DNA of 64,000 nucleotides from Hamadaea sp013361475. GTDB lineage: Bacteria; Actinomycetota; Actinomycetes; Mycobacteriales; Micromonosporaceae. The stretch is from NCBI RefSeq assembly GCF_040654195.1, contig NZ_JBFAHM010000001.1, positions 496,001 through 560,000 of the forward strand. The letters are read 5' to 3'. A program made the position numbers and the translations under genes. This document shows positions 52,257 to 61,298 of the stretch, piece by piece. Position 1 is the stretch's first letter. The number at the start of each line of letters is the position of its first letter. The notes under the pieces are model-generated. The model worked only from the letters and a program-made list of their open reading frames with translations. It did no database searches and was not told the DNA's origin.

Positions 52257-53425
52257 CCGGGTCCTTGCTGGATCAGCTGGCCGGGCGGCTGCGCGACCAG
52301 TTCGCGGTGGATGGGGCGACCGCGTCCCCGGTCGCGATCGCGACGGCGTTGCGGGCCGAGCCGGAGGCGGCGGTGCTGGGCGATGCCGGATTGCTGCGGA
52401 TCGCCGATCGGGTGCACGGCGATCTCGCCGGGGCCGGTCCGCTCGCGCCGTTGCTCGCCGAGGCGGACGTGACGGACGTCCTGGTCAACGGGGTCGAAGT
52501 GTGGGTCGATCGGGGCCGGGGTCTCCAGCGCGGTCCGGCGGTGTTCGGCCATCCCGACGACGTACGCCGGTTGGCCCAGCGCATGGCGGCGGGCGCCGGT
52601 CGGCGGCTGGACGACGGTTCGCCGTTCGTGGACGCGCGCCTGCCGGACGGCACGCGGTTGCACGCCGTCCTGCCGCCGGTGGCGGTGGCCGGGCCGTGCC
52701 TGTCGCTGCGGACCTTCCGGCATCGTCCGTACGTGCTCGGGGAGCTGGTCAGCGCGCCGGTCGCGGAGTTGCTGGCGGCGATCGTGACGGCGCGGCTCAG
52801 CTTCGTCATCGGCGGCGGGACGGGCTCGGGGAAGACCACGTTGCTGGCGGCGTTGCTCGGCCTGGTGCCGGTGACCGAGCGCATCGTGGTCGTCGAGGAC
52901 TCCGCCGAGCTGCGTCCCCGCCATCCCCATGTGGTCGCGCTGCAAAGCCGTACCTCCAACGTGGAGGGTGCGGGGACCGTCGGCCTGGCCGACCTGGTCC
53001 GCCAGGCTCTCCGGATGCGCCCGGACCGGCTCATCGTCGGCGAATGCCGGGGGCCGGAGGTCGTCGACCTGCTCGCCGCGCTCAACACGGGCCACGAGGG
53101 CGGCGCGGGAACACTGCACGCCAACACCGCCAAAGACGTCCCGGCTCGGCTGGAAGCGCTCGGCTTGACCGGCGGCCTTCCGCGCGCGGCACTGCACGCG
53201 CAACTCGCCTCTGCCCTTCAGGTCGTGCTCCATCTGCGCCGGGACACCCACGGTCGCCGCCTCGACGAGGTGTGCGTCCTGCTGCCCGACCGGTCCGGGC
53301 TGGTCACGGCCGTCGTCGCGTGGCGGCGTACGAGTGGTCCGGGTCCCGCCGCGAACCATCTCGGCGCGCTGCTGTCCGCTCGCGGCGTCACCGTTCCGGC
53401 CCTGCTGCGCTCAGGTCCGGCGTGA
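52253..53425 (+). CDS. tadA: Tad secretion ATPase TadA/CpaF
   Basis: A 390-residue VirB11-like secretion ATPase that powers Flp pilus assembly. The Walker A motif is GGTGSGKTTLLAALL (188 onward), the Asp box VVVEDSAELRP, and the Walker B/His box region RMRPDRLIVGECRGPEVVDLL and NTGHEGGAGTLHANT. The N-terminal domain positions substrate. GTG start overlaps ssd; stop overlaps the next gene (GTGA). Confidence 0.93.
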   Translation: MTGSLLDQLAGRLRDQFAVDGATASPVAIATALRAEPEAAVLGDAGLLRIADRVHGDLAGAGPLAPLLAEADVTDVLVNGVEVWVDRGRGLQRGPAVFGHPDDVRRLAQRMAAGAGRRLDDGSPFVDARLPDGTRLHAVLPPVAVAGPCLSLRTFRHRPYVLGELVSAPVAELLAAIVTARLSFVIGGGTGSGKTTLLAALLGLVPVTERIVVVEDSAELRPRHPHVVALQSRTSNVEGAGTVGLADLVRQALRMRPDRLIVGECRGPEVVDLLAALNTGHEGGAGTLHANTAKDVPARLEALGLTGGLPRAALHAQLASALQVVLHLRRDTHGRRLDEVCVLLPDRSGLVTAVVAWRRTSGPGPAANHLGALLSARGVTVPALLRSGPA

Positions 53426-54504
53426 CTCGCGCGGTCCGCCGCCGGTTCGCTCGAGTTCTGGCGGTACGCCCAGCGCAGCGCCCGCCCCGGCGACGGGTGC
53501 CGGTGGCGTACCCGGCGTTGGCCGTGGTCACGGCGACGGCGGCGGTCGTCGGGGGAGTGGTCGGCGGGCTGCTGACGCTGCTCTACGGCAGCGTCATCGC
53601 GTACGCCGTCCGGAAGCGCCGGGCGGCTCGGGTCACCGCCGCCCGGCAGTCGGCGGCGCTGGACGCGATCGCCGACGCGGCGGCGGCCCTCCGAGCCGGA
53701 GCCTCTTCCGTGGCACTGCCGGCGATCGGTGATCCGGTGCTGTCTGCCCAGGTCACCGCCGCGATCGAGGTCGCCGGAGAGACCGGTGCGCCCCTGGCCG
53801 ACCTCCTCGACCGGATCGAAGAGGAGCACCGGGGCGCTGCCCGGGCGGCGGCCCGAGCGGCGGCGGAAGCGGCCGGAGCCTGGATGACCGCACTGCTGCT
53901 CCTGATCCTTCCGATCGGCGGAGTCGCCCTCGGGCACTTCATCGGCGTCGACTCCGTCGCTGTGCTGCTGCGTACGCCGATCGGCGCGGGCTGTGCGCTC
54001 GCCGCCGCGTCGCTGCAGCTCGCCGGGCTGTGGTGGGTACGCCGCATCGCCGCCCCCCGGCCGCCCCGCGATCGCCACCAGCGCGATCTGCCCCTCGCCG
54101 CCGAGCTGCTCGGCGCGGTGCTGCGGGTCGGCGTACCGGTGGATCACGGGGTGCTCGCGGTGGCCCGAGCACTGCCGTTGGGTGAGCGGCTGGCCAGGGT
54201 CGGCCGGGCGCTCCGGCTCGGGGCCGCCCCGGCCGACGCCTGGCGCCACCTCGCCGACCTCGACGGCGCCCAGCGGCTGATCACGGCGGCGACCCGGAGC
54301 GCGGGCAGCGGAGCGGCGCTGGCCGCCACCCTGCGCCGCGTCGCCGGGGACCTGCGAGCCGCGGAGGCGGACCGAGCCGAGGCCCGCGCCCGCCGGGCGG
54401 CCGTGCTGCTGGTGCTGCCGCTCGGACTGTGCTTCCTGCCGGCGTTCGTGCTGGCCGGACTGGCCCCCGTGGTGATCGCGGTGGTCGGGCAGCTCTCACA
54501 GTGA
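53422..54504 (+). CDS. Fused TadB-TadC-type inner-membrane platform protein
   Basis: A 360-residue protein with two consecutive type II secretion F domains. The first (about 75-185; ALDAIADAAAALRAGASS, then TGAPLADLLDRIEEEH) follows a helix pair at about 30-62, and the second (about 205-355; LPLAAELLGAVLRVGVPVDHG) ends in a hydrophobic hairpin. In most tad loci these are two genes, tadB and tadC; here both are compact and joined. The GTG at 53422 overlaps the tadA stop. Confidence 0.8.
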   Translation: MTRAVRRRFARVLAVRPAQRPPRRRVPVAYPALAVVTATAAVVGGVVGGLLTLLYGSVIAYAVRKRRAARVTAARQSAALDAIADAAAALRAGASSVALPAIGDPVLSAQVTAAIEVAGETGAPLADLLDRIEEEHRGAARAAARAAAEAAGAWMTALLLLILPIGGVALGHFIGVDSVAVLLRTPIGAGCALAAASLQLAGLWWVRRIAAPRPPRDRHQRDLPLAAELLGAVLRVGVPVDHGVLAVARALPLGERLARVGRALRLGAAPADAWRHLADLDGAQRLITAATRSAGSGAALAATLRRVAGDLRAAEADRAEARARRAAVLLVLPLGLCFLPAFVLAGLAPVVIAVVGQLSQ

Positions 54505-54512
54505 AGGAGTCC

Positions 54513-54743
54513 ATGCACATGAAACGACCACCCGACACCGGCAGGCTGAGCCGTCGGTTCGGACCGCCGGACGGCGGGATGCTGCGTCACCGGTTCATCT
54601 CGCCGGACGGCGGGATGAACACCGCCGAGTACGCCGTCGGCACCTTGGCCGCGGTCGCCTTCGCGGGACTGCTCTACAAGGTGTTGACCAGCAACATCAT
54701 TCAGTCGGCGCTGACGGCGATCATCCAGCGGGCGCTGAAGTGA
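54513..54743 (+). CDS. flp: Flp-type prepilin (DUF4244 family)
   Basis: A 76-residue pilin precursor. Class III signal: prepilin peptidase should cut in DGG-MNTAEYAV, leaving Met35 as residue 1 and Glu39 as the conserved Glu5, followed by Tyr. The mature part is one hydrophobic helix (VGTLAAVAFAGLLYKVL) plus a short tail. The leader is unusually long (34 residues) and contains a second PDGGM motif 12 residues earlier. GAAGGAG precedes the ATG. Overlaps the TadE gene by 4 bp. Confidence 0.85.
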   Translation: MHMKRPPDTGRLSRRFGPPDGGMLRHRFISPDGGMNTAEYAVGTLAAVAFAGLLYKVLTSNIIQSALTAIIQRALK

Positions 54744-55117
54744 TCGGTGCTCTCCGGTGTGGCCGGGCTCAGCCCGGCCGCACCACCCCCGACAGCATCA
54801 CCGCCAGCCGGAGGAGTCGAGGTTCCGCGACGGCGGAGTTGGCGGCGAGCCTGCCGGCGGTGGTCCTCCTGCTCCTGGTGGGACTGACGGCGGTGGACGC
54901 GGTCGCGACCCGGCTGCGCTGCGTCGACGCCGCGCGGGACGCGGCGCTGACGGTCGCCCGTGGCGAACCGGCGAGCACCGCTCACCTGCCCACCGGCGGC
55001 CGCCTGGCGGTCAGCGCGTCGGGGGACCAGATCACCGCAGTGGTCAGCGCACCCGTGTACGCGGGCTGGCGCAGCCTGCGCGTCTCGGCGACCGCGGTCG
55101 CGGCGGTCGAGTCGTGA
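54740..55117 (+). CDS. TadE-like minor pilin
   Basis: A 125-residue pseudopilin. RG-SATAELAASLPAVVLLLLVG is a class III signal with Glu at +5 of the predicted mature protein; the remainder is a small extracytoplasmic domain containing a single Cys (RLRCVDAARDAALTVARGE). GTG start inside the flp stop; the stop overlaps the next gene's GTG. Confidence 0.82.
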   Translation: MIGALRCGRAQPGRTTPDSITASRRSRGSATAELAASLPAVVLLLLVGLTAVDAVATRLRCVDAARDAALTVARGEPASTAHLPTGGRLAVSASGDQITAVVSAPVYAGWRSLRVSATAVAAVES

Positions 55118-55482
55118 TCGTCTCCGGCGGCCGATCGCTCGACCGCGACCGGGGCTCGGCGACGATCTGGGCCTTGGCCGTCGGACTGGTCATCGTGTTG
55201 TTCGCCGTCGCGATGGCCGAAGTCGGCGTGGCGATCACCGCCCGGCGCAGTGCCCAGGCAGCCGCCGACCTCGGAGCACTGGCCGGGGCGGCGCGGACGA
55301 TCGAGGGCGCTGCCGCGGCCTGTTCCCGGGCGGCGGCGTACGTGGCTGCCAACGGCGCTGAGCTGCGCGATTGTCGGCTCGACGGGCTCGACTTGATCGT
55401 CACGGCGGCGGTCGCCACCCGCTTCGGCACCGCGACGGCCGCCGCCCGTGCCGGCCCCGTCGCTTCGCCGAGCGCCGCATGA
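55114..55482 (+). CDS. TadE/TadG-like protein of the helicase/secretion neighbourhood
   Basis: A 122-residue protein matching the actinobacterial TadE-like group always found beside the DECH helicase. The N-terminus RG-SATIWALAVGLVIVLFAVAM resembles a prepilin signal but has Trp where Glu5 should be, so processing is uncertain. The helix is followed by an Ala-rich domain with two Cys (AAACSRAA, LRDCRL). The palindrome at 55483 begins at the base after its TGA. Confidence 0.8.
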   Translation: MIVSGGRSLDRDRGSATIWALAVGLVIVLFAVAMAEVGVAITARRSAQAAADLGALAGAARTIEGAAAACSRAAAYVAANGAELRDCRLDGLDLIVTAAVATRFGTATAAARAGPVASPSAA

Positions 55483-55546
55483 GCGCTGGATCACGGATCT
55501 CGGTCGAATCTTCGCCCATGATTCGACCGAGATCCCTGATCCAGCG
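55483..55546. repeat. Dispersed palindromic repeat, copy 3
   Basis: A 64-bp near-perfect palindrome. Left arm GCGCTGGATCACGGATCTCG continues with GTCGAATC; the right arm matches its complement with about four mismatches. It begins immediately after the stop codon of the last tad gene and may serve as its terminator, with the convergent helicase gene ending at 55629. Confidence 0.9.
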
Positions 55547-55549
55547 CGG

Positions 55550-55625
55550 TGGGAGAGCGCCGAGAGGGGCGCGATGCGGGGGCGCGGGGTGGGGGAGCGC
55601 GATGGGGAGGGGCGCGATGCGGGGT
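55550..55625. repeat. G-rich tandem array beside palindrome copy 3
   Basis: Imperfect units containing GGGGCGCGATGCGGGG occur at about 55568-55585 and 55610-55625, with GGGGGAGCGCGATGGGGAGG between. It fills the gap between the palindrome and the helicase stop codon. Confidence 0.6.
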
Positions 55626-55628
55626 GGG

Positions 55629-57914
55629 TCAGGCGAGGGCGGCGAGCAGGAGGTCGAGGACCATGATCGCGCCCTCCTTGTCGAGCGGGTCGTTGCCGTT
55701 GCCGCACTTCGGCGACTGCACGCACGACGGGCAGCCCCGCAGGCAGCCGCAGGCGGCGATGGCGTCGCGAGTCGCGCGCAGCCAGTGCCCGGCGATCCCG
55801 TATGCCCGCTCGGCGAAACCGGCGCCGCCGGGATGCCCGTCGTAGACGAAGATCGTCGGCGCGCCGGTGTCGTAGTGCAACGCCGTCGACAGGCCGCCGA
55901 TGTCCCAGCGGTCGCACGTCGCGACCAGCGGCAGCAGCCCGATCGCGGCGTGTTCGGCGGCGTGCAGCGATCCCGGCAGGTCCTCGATTCCGGCGACCAC
56001 CTCGGGGGAGAGCGTCGTCCAGACGGCGACCGTACGCAGTTCCCGGGGCGGCAGGTCGAGCGGGAAGGTGCCGAGCACCTCACCGCTGCCGACGGCTCGG
56101 CGCTGGTAGGAGACGACCTGGTGGGAGACGTCGACGTCGCCTAGGAACAGCCCGATCGGACCGGCGTCCACATAAGACCTTACGGCGACGATGTCGAGGT
56201 TGGTGACGTCGCGGGCATGCGTCGTGTAGTCCGGTTCCTCGGCGACGACGAGGGCGGTGGCGTCGTCCAGGTCGAGCCGGTCCACCACATAGGAGGTGCC
56301 CTGGTGCAGGTAGACGGCCCCGTCGTGCAGCGCGTGATGGGCCGAGCCGGCGTCGAGCGTGCCGACCAGCCGGCCGGAGTCGGCTTCGACGATGGCGATC
56401 GGTGCTCCACCGGTGCCACGAAGGTCGACTTCGGGTCGCTGCGGATGCGTCCAGTAGAGCCCGGTCGGACGCCGGCGGAGGGCACCCGCATCGACCAGTT
56501 CGTCCACGAGCTCGTCCGGTGCGCCGAAGAGGGCGAGGTCCGCCGGGGTGAGCGGGGCTTCCATCGCCGCCGCGCACAGGTGGGGACCCAGGACGTAGGG
56601 GTTGCCCGGGTCGAGCACGGTGGCCTCGACCGGCCGGTCGAACAGAGCGGACGGGTTGTGCACTAGATAGGTGTCGAGCGGGTCGTCCCGGGCCACCATC
56701 ACGCAGAGTCCGTCGCGCCCGGCTCGCCCGGCCCGCCCGGCCTGCTGCCAGAGTGAGGCCAACCGGCCCGGATAGCCCGCGAGCAGCACGGCGTCCAGCC
56801 CAGTGAGGTCGACGCCCAGCTCCAGCGCGTTGGTCGTGGCCAGCCCGGTCAGGTCGCCGGCGAGCAGTGCCCGCTCCAGTGCGCGCCGATCCTCGCGGAG
56901 ATACCCGCCCCGGTACGCGGCGACCAGGGCGGCCAGCTGGGCGTCGACCTCCCGTAAGGCGCGCCGGGTCATGGCGGAGACGATCTCCGCCCCGCGGCGG
57001 GACGGGACGAAGGCGAGCGTCCGCATCCCGGCGACGACGGCGTCGGTCAGCAGATCGGCCGTCTCGGCCAGCGCCGATCGCCGGTGCTCCTCGCCCGAGG
57101 CGTCCCGCTGCAACGGCGGCTCCCACAACGCGAAGGTCATCGCACCGCGCGGGGCGGTGTCCTCGCTGACCGCCACCGCCTCGGCCCCGATCAACCGGCC
57201 GACCGAGGCTGCGGGGTCGCCGGAGGTCGCGGAGGCCGCGAGGAAGACGACGTCACGCGGAGCCAGCCGCCGCAACCGGCGTAGGACGTGCGCGACGTGC
57301 GAGCCGAAGACCCCGCGGTACGCGTGGCACTCGTCCACGATCACGTAACGCAGTCCGCGCAGGAACCGCCGCCAGCGCCCGTGCCCGGGAAGGATGCCGT
57401 GGTGCAGCATGTCCGGGTTGGTCAGCACCAGGTTGGCGTGCTGGCGTACCCAGTCCCGCTCGTCGCGGGGCGTGTCGCCGTCGAACACCGCTGCGCGTAC
57501 CCCTGGGAGATCCAGAGTCGCGATCGCCCGCAGCTGATCCGCGGCGAGCGCCTTCGTCGGCGCGAGATAGAGGACGCGGGCAGTGGGCTCGGTGATCAGC
57601 TCGGCCAGCGCGGGCAGGAGGTAGGCCAGCGACTTGCCGGAGCCGGTGCCGGTGGCGACCACGGTGTGGCGGCCGGCGCGAGCATGCTCGCCGACCGCGA
57701 CCTGGTGGGGCCACGGCGCCTCGATGCCGGCCTTGATCAGCGCCGTGACCAACGGCTCGGGCGCCCAGTTCGGCCAGGGCGCGGACGCGCCCGCGCGGGG
57801 CGGCCGCCACTCGATGTGCGTGATCGCCTCACGAGCGGCCTCCGGGCGCAGACGGCCCAGGCCGGACGCGGCGAGCAGCGCCGTGAGATCAGTGGTGGGG
57901 TCGGCGGTATTCAC
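55629..57914 (-). CDS. DECH-box helicase of the tad neighbourhood
   Basis: A 761-residue superfamily 2 helicase. Motif I is ATGTGSGKSLAYLLP, motif II VIVDECHAY (DECH), motif III ASATSG, motif VI QQAGRAGRAG. The C-terminal region carries a Cys cluster CGCLRGCPSCVQSPKCG in a DUF1998-like domain, probably binding metal. It is the actinobacterial helicase that co-occurs with tad genes (M. tuberculosis Rv3649, from memory); the nucleic-acid substrate is unknown, and the Bacillus relative MrfA acts in DNA repair. GTG 57914 is 9 nt behind a TAGGCT box; TTG 57923 is the alternative. Confidence 0.88.
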   Translation of the reverse strand: MNTADPTTDLTALLAASGLGRLRPEAAREAITHIEWRPPRAGASAPWPNWAPEPLVTALIKAGIEAPWPHQVAVGEHARAGRHTVVATGTGSGKSLAYLLPALAELITEPTARVLYLAPTKALAADQLRAIATLDLPGVRAAVFDGDTPRDERDWVRQHANLVLTNPDMLHHGILPGHGRWRRFLRGLRYVIVDECHAYRGVFGSHVAHVLRRLRRLAPRDVVFLAASATSGDPAASVGRLIGAEAVAVSEDTAPRGAMTFALWEPPLQRDASGEEHRRSALAETADLLTDAVVAGMRTLAFVPSRRGAEIVSAMTRRALREVDAQLAALVAAYRGGYLREDRRALERALLAGDLTGLATTNALELGVDLTGLDAVLLAGYPGRLASLWQQAGRAGRAGRDGLCVMVARDDPLDTYLVHNPSALFDRPVEATVLDPGNPYVLGPHLCAAAMEAPLTPADLALFGAPDELVDELVDAGALRRRPTGLYWTHPQRPEVDLRGTGGAPIAIVEADSGRLVGTLDAGSAHHALHDGAVYLHQGTSYVVDRLDLDDATALVVAEEPDYTTHARDVTNLDIVAVRSYVDAGPIGLFLGDVDVSHQVVSYQRRAVGSGEVLGTFPLDLPPRELRTVAVWTTLSPEVVAGIEDLPGSLHAAEHAAIGLLPLVATCDRWDIGGLSTALHYDTGAPTIFVYDGHPGGAGFAERAYGIAGHWLRATRDAIAACGCLRGCPSCVQSPKCGNGNDPLDKEGAIMVLDLLLAALA

Positions 57915-57923
57915 TTCCGCCAA

Positions 57924-57929
57924 AGCCTA
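57924..57929 (-). promoter_or_regulatory. Leaderless-type -10 box of the helicase gene
   Basis: On the minus strand TAGGCT lies 9 nt before the GTG at 57914. Confidence 0.4.
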
Positions 57930-57999
57930 TCCGGATGCTGTGACACTCCGGCCATGCCGAGGAGGTGCATCCGTCGGCGACGATGGCAAGATGCCAGTC

Positions 58000-58353
58000 A
58001 TGGAACTCTCGCTGGCGACGCGGACGGTCGCTGCCCACACGGTGCTGGAAGTCGCCGGGGAGGTCGACGTCTACACCGCGCCCAAGCTGCGGGATCGGCT
58101 CACCGAGCTGCTCGAGGCGGGTACCCGGGCGCTGGTCGTCGACCTCGGCCGGGTGGAGTTTCTCGACTCGACCGGGCTGGGCGTGCTCGTCGGCGGTCTG
58201 CGCAAGGCGCGCAACCTGGGCGGCAGCTTCGGCCTGGTGGTCGGGCAGGAGTCGCTGCTCAAGGTCTTCCGGATCACGGCTCTCGACCAGGTCCTTCCGC
58301 TGTACCCGACGATCGAGGCGGCCACCGGCCAGTCCGGCGACGGTGGTCGATAG
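58000..58353 (+). CDS. bldG: BldG-like anti-anti-sigma factor (STAS domain)
   Basis: A 117-residue STAS protein close to Streptomyces BldG, which binds anti-sigma factors when its serine is unphosphorylated and controls development and stress. MELSLATRTV aligns with the BldG start; GEVDVYTAPKLRDRL and VEFLDSTGLGVLVGGLRKAR contain the phosphorylatable Ser in DSTG. ATG 58000 is chosen for that alignment; ATG 57991 is 3 codons longer. The next gene begins directly after the stop. Confidence 0.85.
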   Translation: MELSLATRTVAAHTVLEVAGEVDVYTAPKLRDRLTELLEAGTRALVVDLGRVEFLDSTGLGVLVGGLRKARNLGGSFGLVVGQESLLKVFRITALDQVLPLYPTIEAATGQSGDGGR

Positions 58354-58761
58354 GTGGCGACAGTACGCCTGGAGTTCACCCCCGAACCCGTCTACGTCCG
58401 TACCGCTCGCCTCGTCGGAGTCGCCGTGGCGCGGCGCGCCGGGCTGCCTGAGGACCGGCTGGACGAGGTACGCCAAGCGATCGGTGAGGCCTGCGGCCGC
58501 GCCGTCACCCGGCATCTGCGGCACAACCTCCGTGAGCCCGTGCTGGTCGAGATGCTCGACGAGAACCCCTACACGGTCCTCGTGACCGACCGCGCGCCCG
58601 ACGACGCCGCCTCCGACATGGAGGAGGAGATCACGGTGGAGGCCAGCCTCGCCCTGCTCAGCGGAGTCGCCGAGGAGCTGGAGGTACGCCAGGCGCCGGA
58701 CGGCGCGGGTTCGGTCGTACGGATGTCCTGGACCGCTCGTCCCCATCGCACGCGGCGCTGA
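58354..58761 (+). CDS. RsbW-like anti-sigma protein with degenerate ATP site
   Basis: A 135-residue HATPase_c-like protein directly abutting bldG, the arrangement seen for Streptomyces SCO3548. The N-box reads GEACGRAVTRH: Glu45 is kept but the Mg2+-binding Asn is Arg49. The G1 box, normally D-x-G-x-G, is TDRAPDD. It therefore probably binds BldG and perhaps a sigma factor but may not act as the BldG kinase. GTG start, zero spacing from the previous stop. Confidence 0.78.
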   Translation: MATVRLEFTPEPVYVRTARLVGVAVARRAGLPEDRLDEVRQAIGEACGRAVTRHLRHNLREPVLVEMLDENPYTVLVTDRAPDDAASDMEEEITVEASLALLSGVAEELEVRQAPDGAGSVVRMSWTARPHRTRR

Positions 58762-58935
58762 GGAGCACGAACCGCTGACCCTAACCCATGACCCCGGCGT
58801 CACACAGCGGCAAAGATCACCGCGACACGGCCGGACCTGGGTGTGACCAGGAACACGGTTCACCGCTAGAGTGCTCGGGTTATCTGCAACCGCCGCTACT
58901 CACTGTGAATGGCGGCGATCAACAGGAGGACATCG
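58762..58935 (+). promoter_or_regulatory. Promoter region of hppA
   Basis: 174 bp without a gene. TAGAGT (58867-58872) is a good -10, with TGTGAC at 58842-58847 as a weak -35 (19-bp spacer). An AGGAGGA ribosome site lies just before the ATG at 58936. Confidence 0.5.
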
Positions 58936-61287
58936 ATGTCCGGGACCACAATTGTCGCCGACGGCGGCAAGGTGGCCCTTACCGGTAACAACGTCACGTA
59001 CGTAGTTGTGGCCGCCGTGATCGCTCTCGTGGCGCTCGGCTTCGCCTTCACCCTCGTGCGAGCCGTGCTCGGCACCGGCAAGGGCACCGTCAAGATGCAG
59101 GAGATCGCGGGCGCCGTCCAAGAGGGCGCCACGGCATACCTGTTCCGCCAGTTCAAGACCCTGGCAATCTTCGTCGTGATCGCAGTCGTCGTACTCTTCG
59201 TGCTTCCCGTGCACGGGGTTTCCGACAACGAAACCGCGGTGAAGATCGGCCGCTCGGCCTTCTTCGTGGTGGGTGCGGTCTTCTCCGCCTTCATCGGCGG
59301 CGCCGGCATGGCGCTGGCCACCCGGGCGAACCTGCGGGTCGCTGCGGCGGCCCGGGAAGACGGCGGCCGCGAGAAGGCGATGTCGATCGCGTTCCGTTCC
59401 GGCGGCGTGGTCGGCTTCCTCACCGTCGGTCTGGGCCTGCTCGGCGCGGCCATCGTGGTGCTCGTCTACAAGAGCGACGCCCCGACCGTGCTGGAGGGCT
59501 TCGGCTTCGGCGCCGCGCTGCTCGCGATGTTCATGCGAGTCGGCGGCGGCATCTTCACCAAGGCCGCCGACGTCGGCGCCGACCTGGTCGGCAAGGTCGA
59601 GCAGGGCATCCCCGAGGACGACCCGCGCAACGCGGCCACCATCGCCGACAACGTCGGCGACAACGTGGGCGACTGCGCCGGCATGGCAGCCGACCTCTTC
59701 GAGTCGTACGCGGTCATGCTGGTCGCCTCGCTGATCCTGGGCAAGACCGCGTTCGGCACCCAGGGCCTGGTGTTCCCGCTGATCGTGGCCACCATCGGCG
59801 CCCTCGTCGCGATCGTCGGCGTCTTCATCACCCGGCTGCGGGCCTCCGACCGTAGCGGCCTGACCGCCATCAACCGCGCGTTCTACATCTCGGCTGTGAT
59901 CTCGGCCGTGCTGGTCGGCGTCGCGACCTGGCTGTACCTGCCCGCGACGTTCAAGGAGTTCGACGGCGGCCTGCAGGACGTGGACGCCAACCCGCGGGTG
60001 GTCGCGCTCGCCGCGGTCGTCATCGGCATCGTGCTGGCCGCCGCCATCCAGGCGCTGACCGGCTACTTCACCGAGACCAGCCGTCGCCCGGTCCGGGACA
60101 TCGGCAAGTCGTCCGAGACGGGCCCGGCCACCGTCATCCTGGCCGGCATCAGCGTCGGCCTGGAGTCGGCGGTCTACAGCGCGCTGCTCATCGGCGCGGC
60201 CGTCTTCGGCGCGTTCCTCCTCGGCACGGGCTCGATCACGCTGTCGCTGTTCGCCGTCGCGCTGGCCGGTTGCGGCCTGCTCACCACGGTCGGCGTCATC
60301 GTCGCCATGGACACCTTCGGCCCGATCAGCGACAACGCCCAGGGCATCGCCGAGATGTCCGGCGACATCGACGAGCGCGGTGCGCGTACGCTCACCGACC
60401 TCGACGCGGTCGGCAACACCACCAAGGCGATCACCAAGGGCATCGCGATCGCGACGGCGGTGCTCGCCGCGACCGCCCTGTTCGGTTCCTACACCGACAC
60501 CCTGGTGTCCACCCTGGGCGGTGGCGAGGCCGCCGCGGCGAAGCTCGTCGAGTGGCTGAACATCTCCAACCCGGCCAACCTCGTCGGCCTCATCTGCGGC
60601 GCGGCGGTCGTCTTCCTGTTCTCCGGCCTGGCCATCAACGCCGTGTCCCGCTCGGCGGGCGCGGTCGTCATGGAGGTGCGCCGCCAGTTCCGGGAGTTCC
60701 CGGGCATCATGGACGGCTCGCAGCGTCCGGAGTACGGCAAGGTCGTGGACATCTGCACCCGGGACGCGCAGCGCGAGCTGATGACCCCCGGTCTGCTGGC
60801 GGTGCTCGCCCCGATCGCGGTCGGCTTCGGCCTCGGCCCGGGTGCGCTCGTGTCCTACCTGGCCGGCGCGATCGGCACCGGCACCCTGATGGCCGTCTTC
60901 CTGGCCAACTCGGGTGGCGCGTGGGACAACGCGAAGAAGATGGTCGAGGACGGCGAGTTCGGCGGCAAGGGCTCGCCGCAGCACGCCGCGACGGTCATCG
61001 GTGACACGGTCGGCGACCCGTTCAAGGACACCGCCGGTCCGGCCATCAACCCGCTGATCAAGGTCATGAACCTGGTCGCGCTGCTCATCGCCCCGGCCGT
61101 CGTCACGCTGAGCTTCGGCGCCGACGCCAACACCGGCGTACGCGTGGCGATCGCGGTCGCCGCGTTCGCGGTCATCGCCGGGGCCGTGGTGTTCAGCAAG
61201 CGCAAGCCGATCTCGGTCGGTGGAGACGGCGACTCGGGAAAAGCTGACGCCGCCTCGGCGGCGGATCGCGAGTCCGTCACTGCGTAA
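58936..61287 (+). CDS. hppA: Membrane proton-pumping pyrophosphatase
   Basis: A 783-residue, 16-helix H+-pyrophosphatase that couples PPi hydrolysis to proton export. Substrate-binding motifs are KAADVGADLVGKVE and DNVGDNVGDCAGMAADLFESY, with a second acidic cluster in GDTVGDPFKDTAGPAINPLIK. GNTTKAITKG has Lys where K+-dependent enzymes have Ala, so it should be the K+-independent type. ATG 58936 has AGGAGGA 6 nt upstream; an in-frame ATG at 58909 is unlikely. A 19-bp hairpin terminates it. Confidence 0.95.
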   Translation: MSGTTIVADGGKVALTGNNVTYVVVAAVIALVALGFAFTLVRAVLGTGKGTVKMQEIAGAVQEGATAYLFRQFKTLAIFVVIAVVVLFVLPVHGVSDNETAVKIGRSAFFVVGAVFSAFIGGAGMALATRANLRVAAAAREDGGREKAMSIAFRSGGVVGFLTVGLGLLGAAIVVLVYKSDAPTVLEGFGFGAALLAMFMRVGGGIFTKAADVGADLVGKVEQGIPEDDPRNAATIADNVGDNVGDCAGMAADLFESYAVMLVASLILGKTAFGTQGLVFPLIVATIGALVAIVGVFITRLRASDRSGLTAINRAFYISAVISAVLVGVATWLYLPATFKEFDGGLQDVDANPRVVALAAVVIGIVLAAAIQALTGYFTETSRRPVRDIGKSSETGPATVILAGISVGLESAVYSALLIGAAVFGAFLLGTGSITLSLFAVALAGCGLLTTVGVIVAMDTFGPISDNAQGIAEMSGDIDERGARTLTDLDAVGNTTKAITKGIAIATAVLAATALFGSYTDTLVSTLGGGEAAAAKLVEWLNISNPANLVGLICGAAVVFLFSGLAINAVSRSAGAVVMEVRRQFREFPGIMDGSQRPEYGKVVDICTRDAQRELMTPGLLAVLAPIAVGFGLGPGALVSYLAGAIGTGTLMAVFLANSGGAWDNAKKMVEDGEFGGKGSPQHAATVIGDTVGDPFKDTAGPAINPLIKVMNLVALLIAPAVVTLSFGADANTGVRVAIAVAAFAVIAGAVVFSKRKPISVGGDGDSGKADAASAADRESVTA

Positions 61288-61298
61288 CTCAGTCAGAA

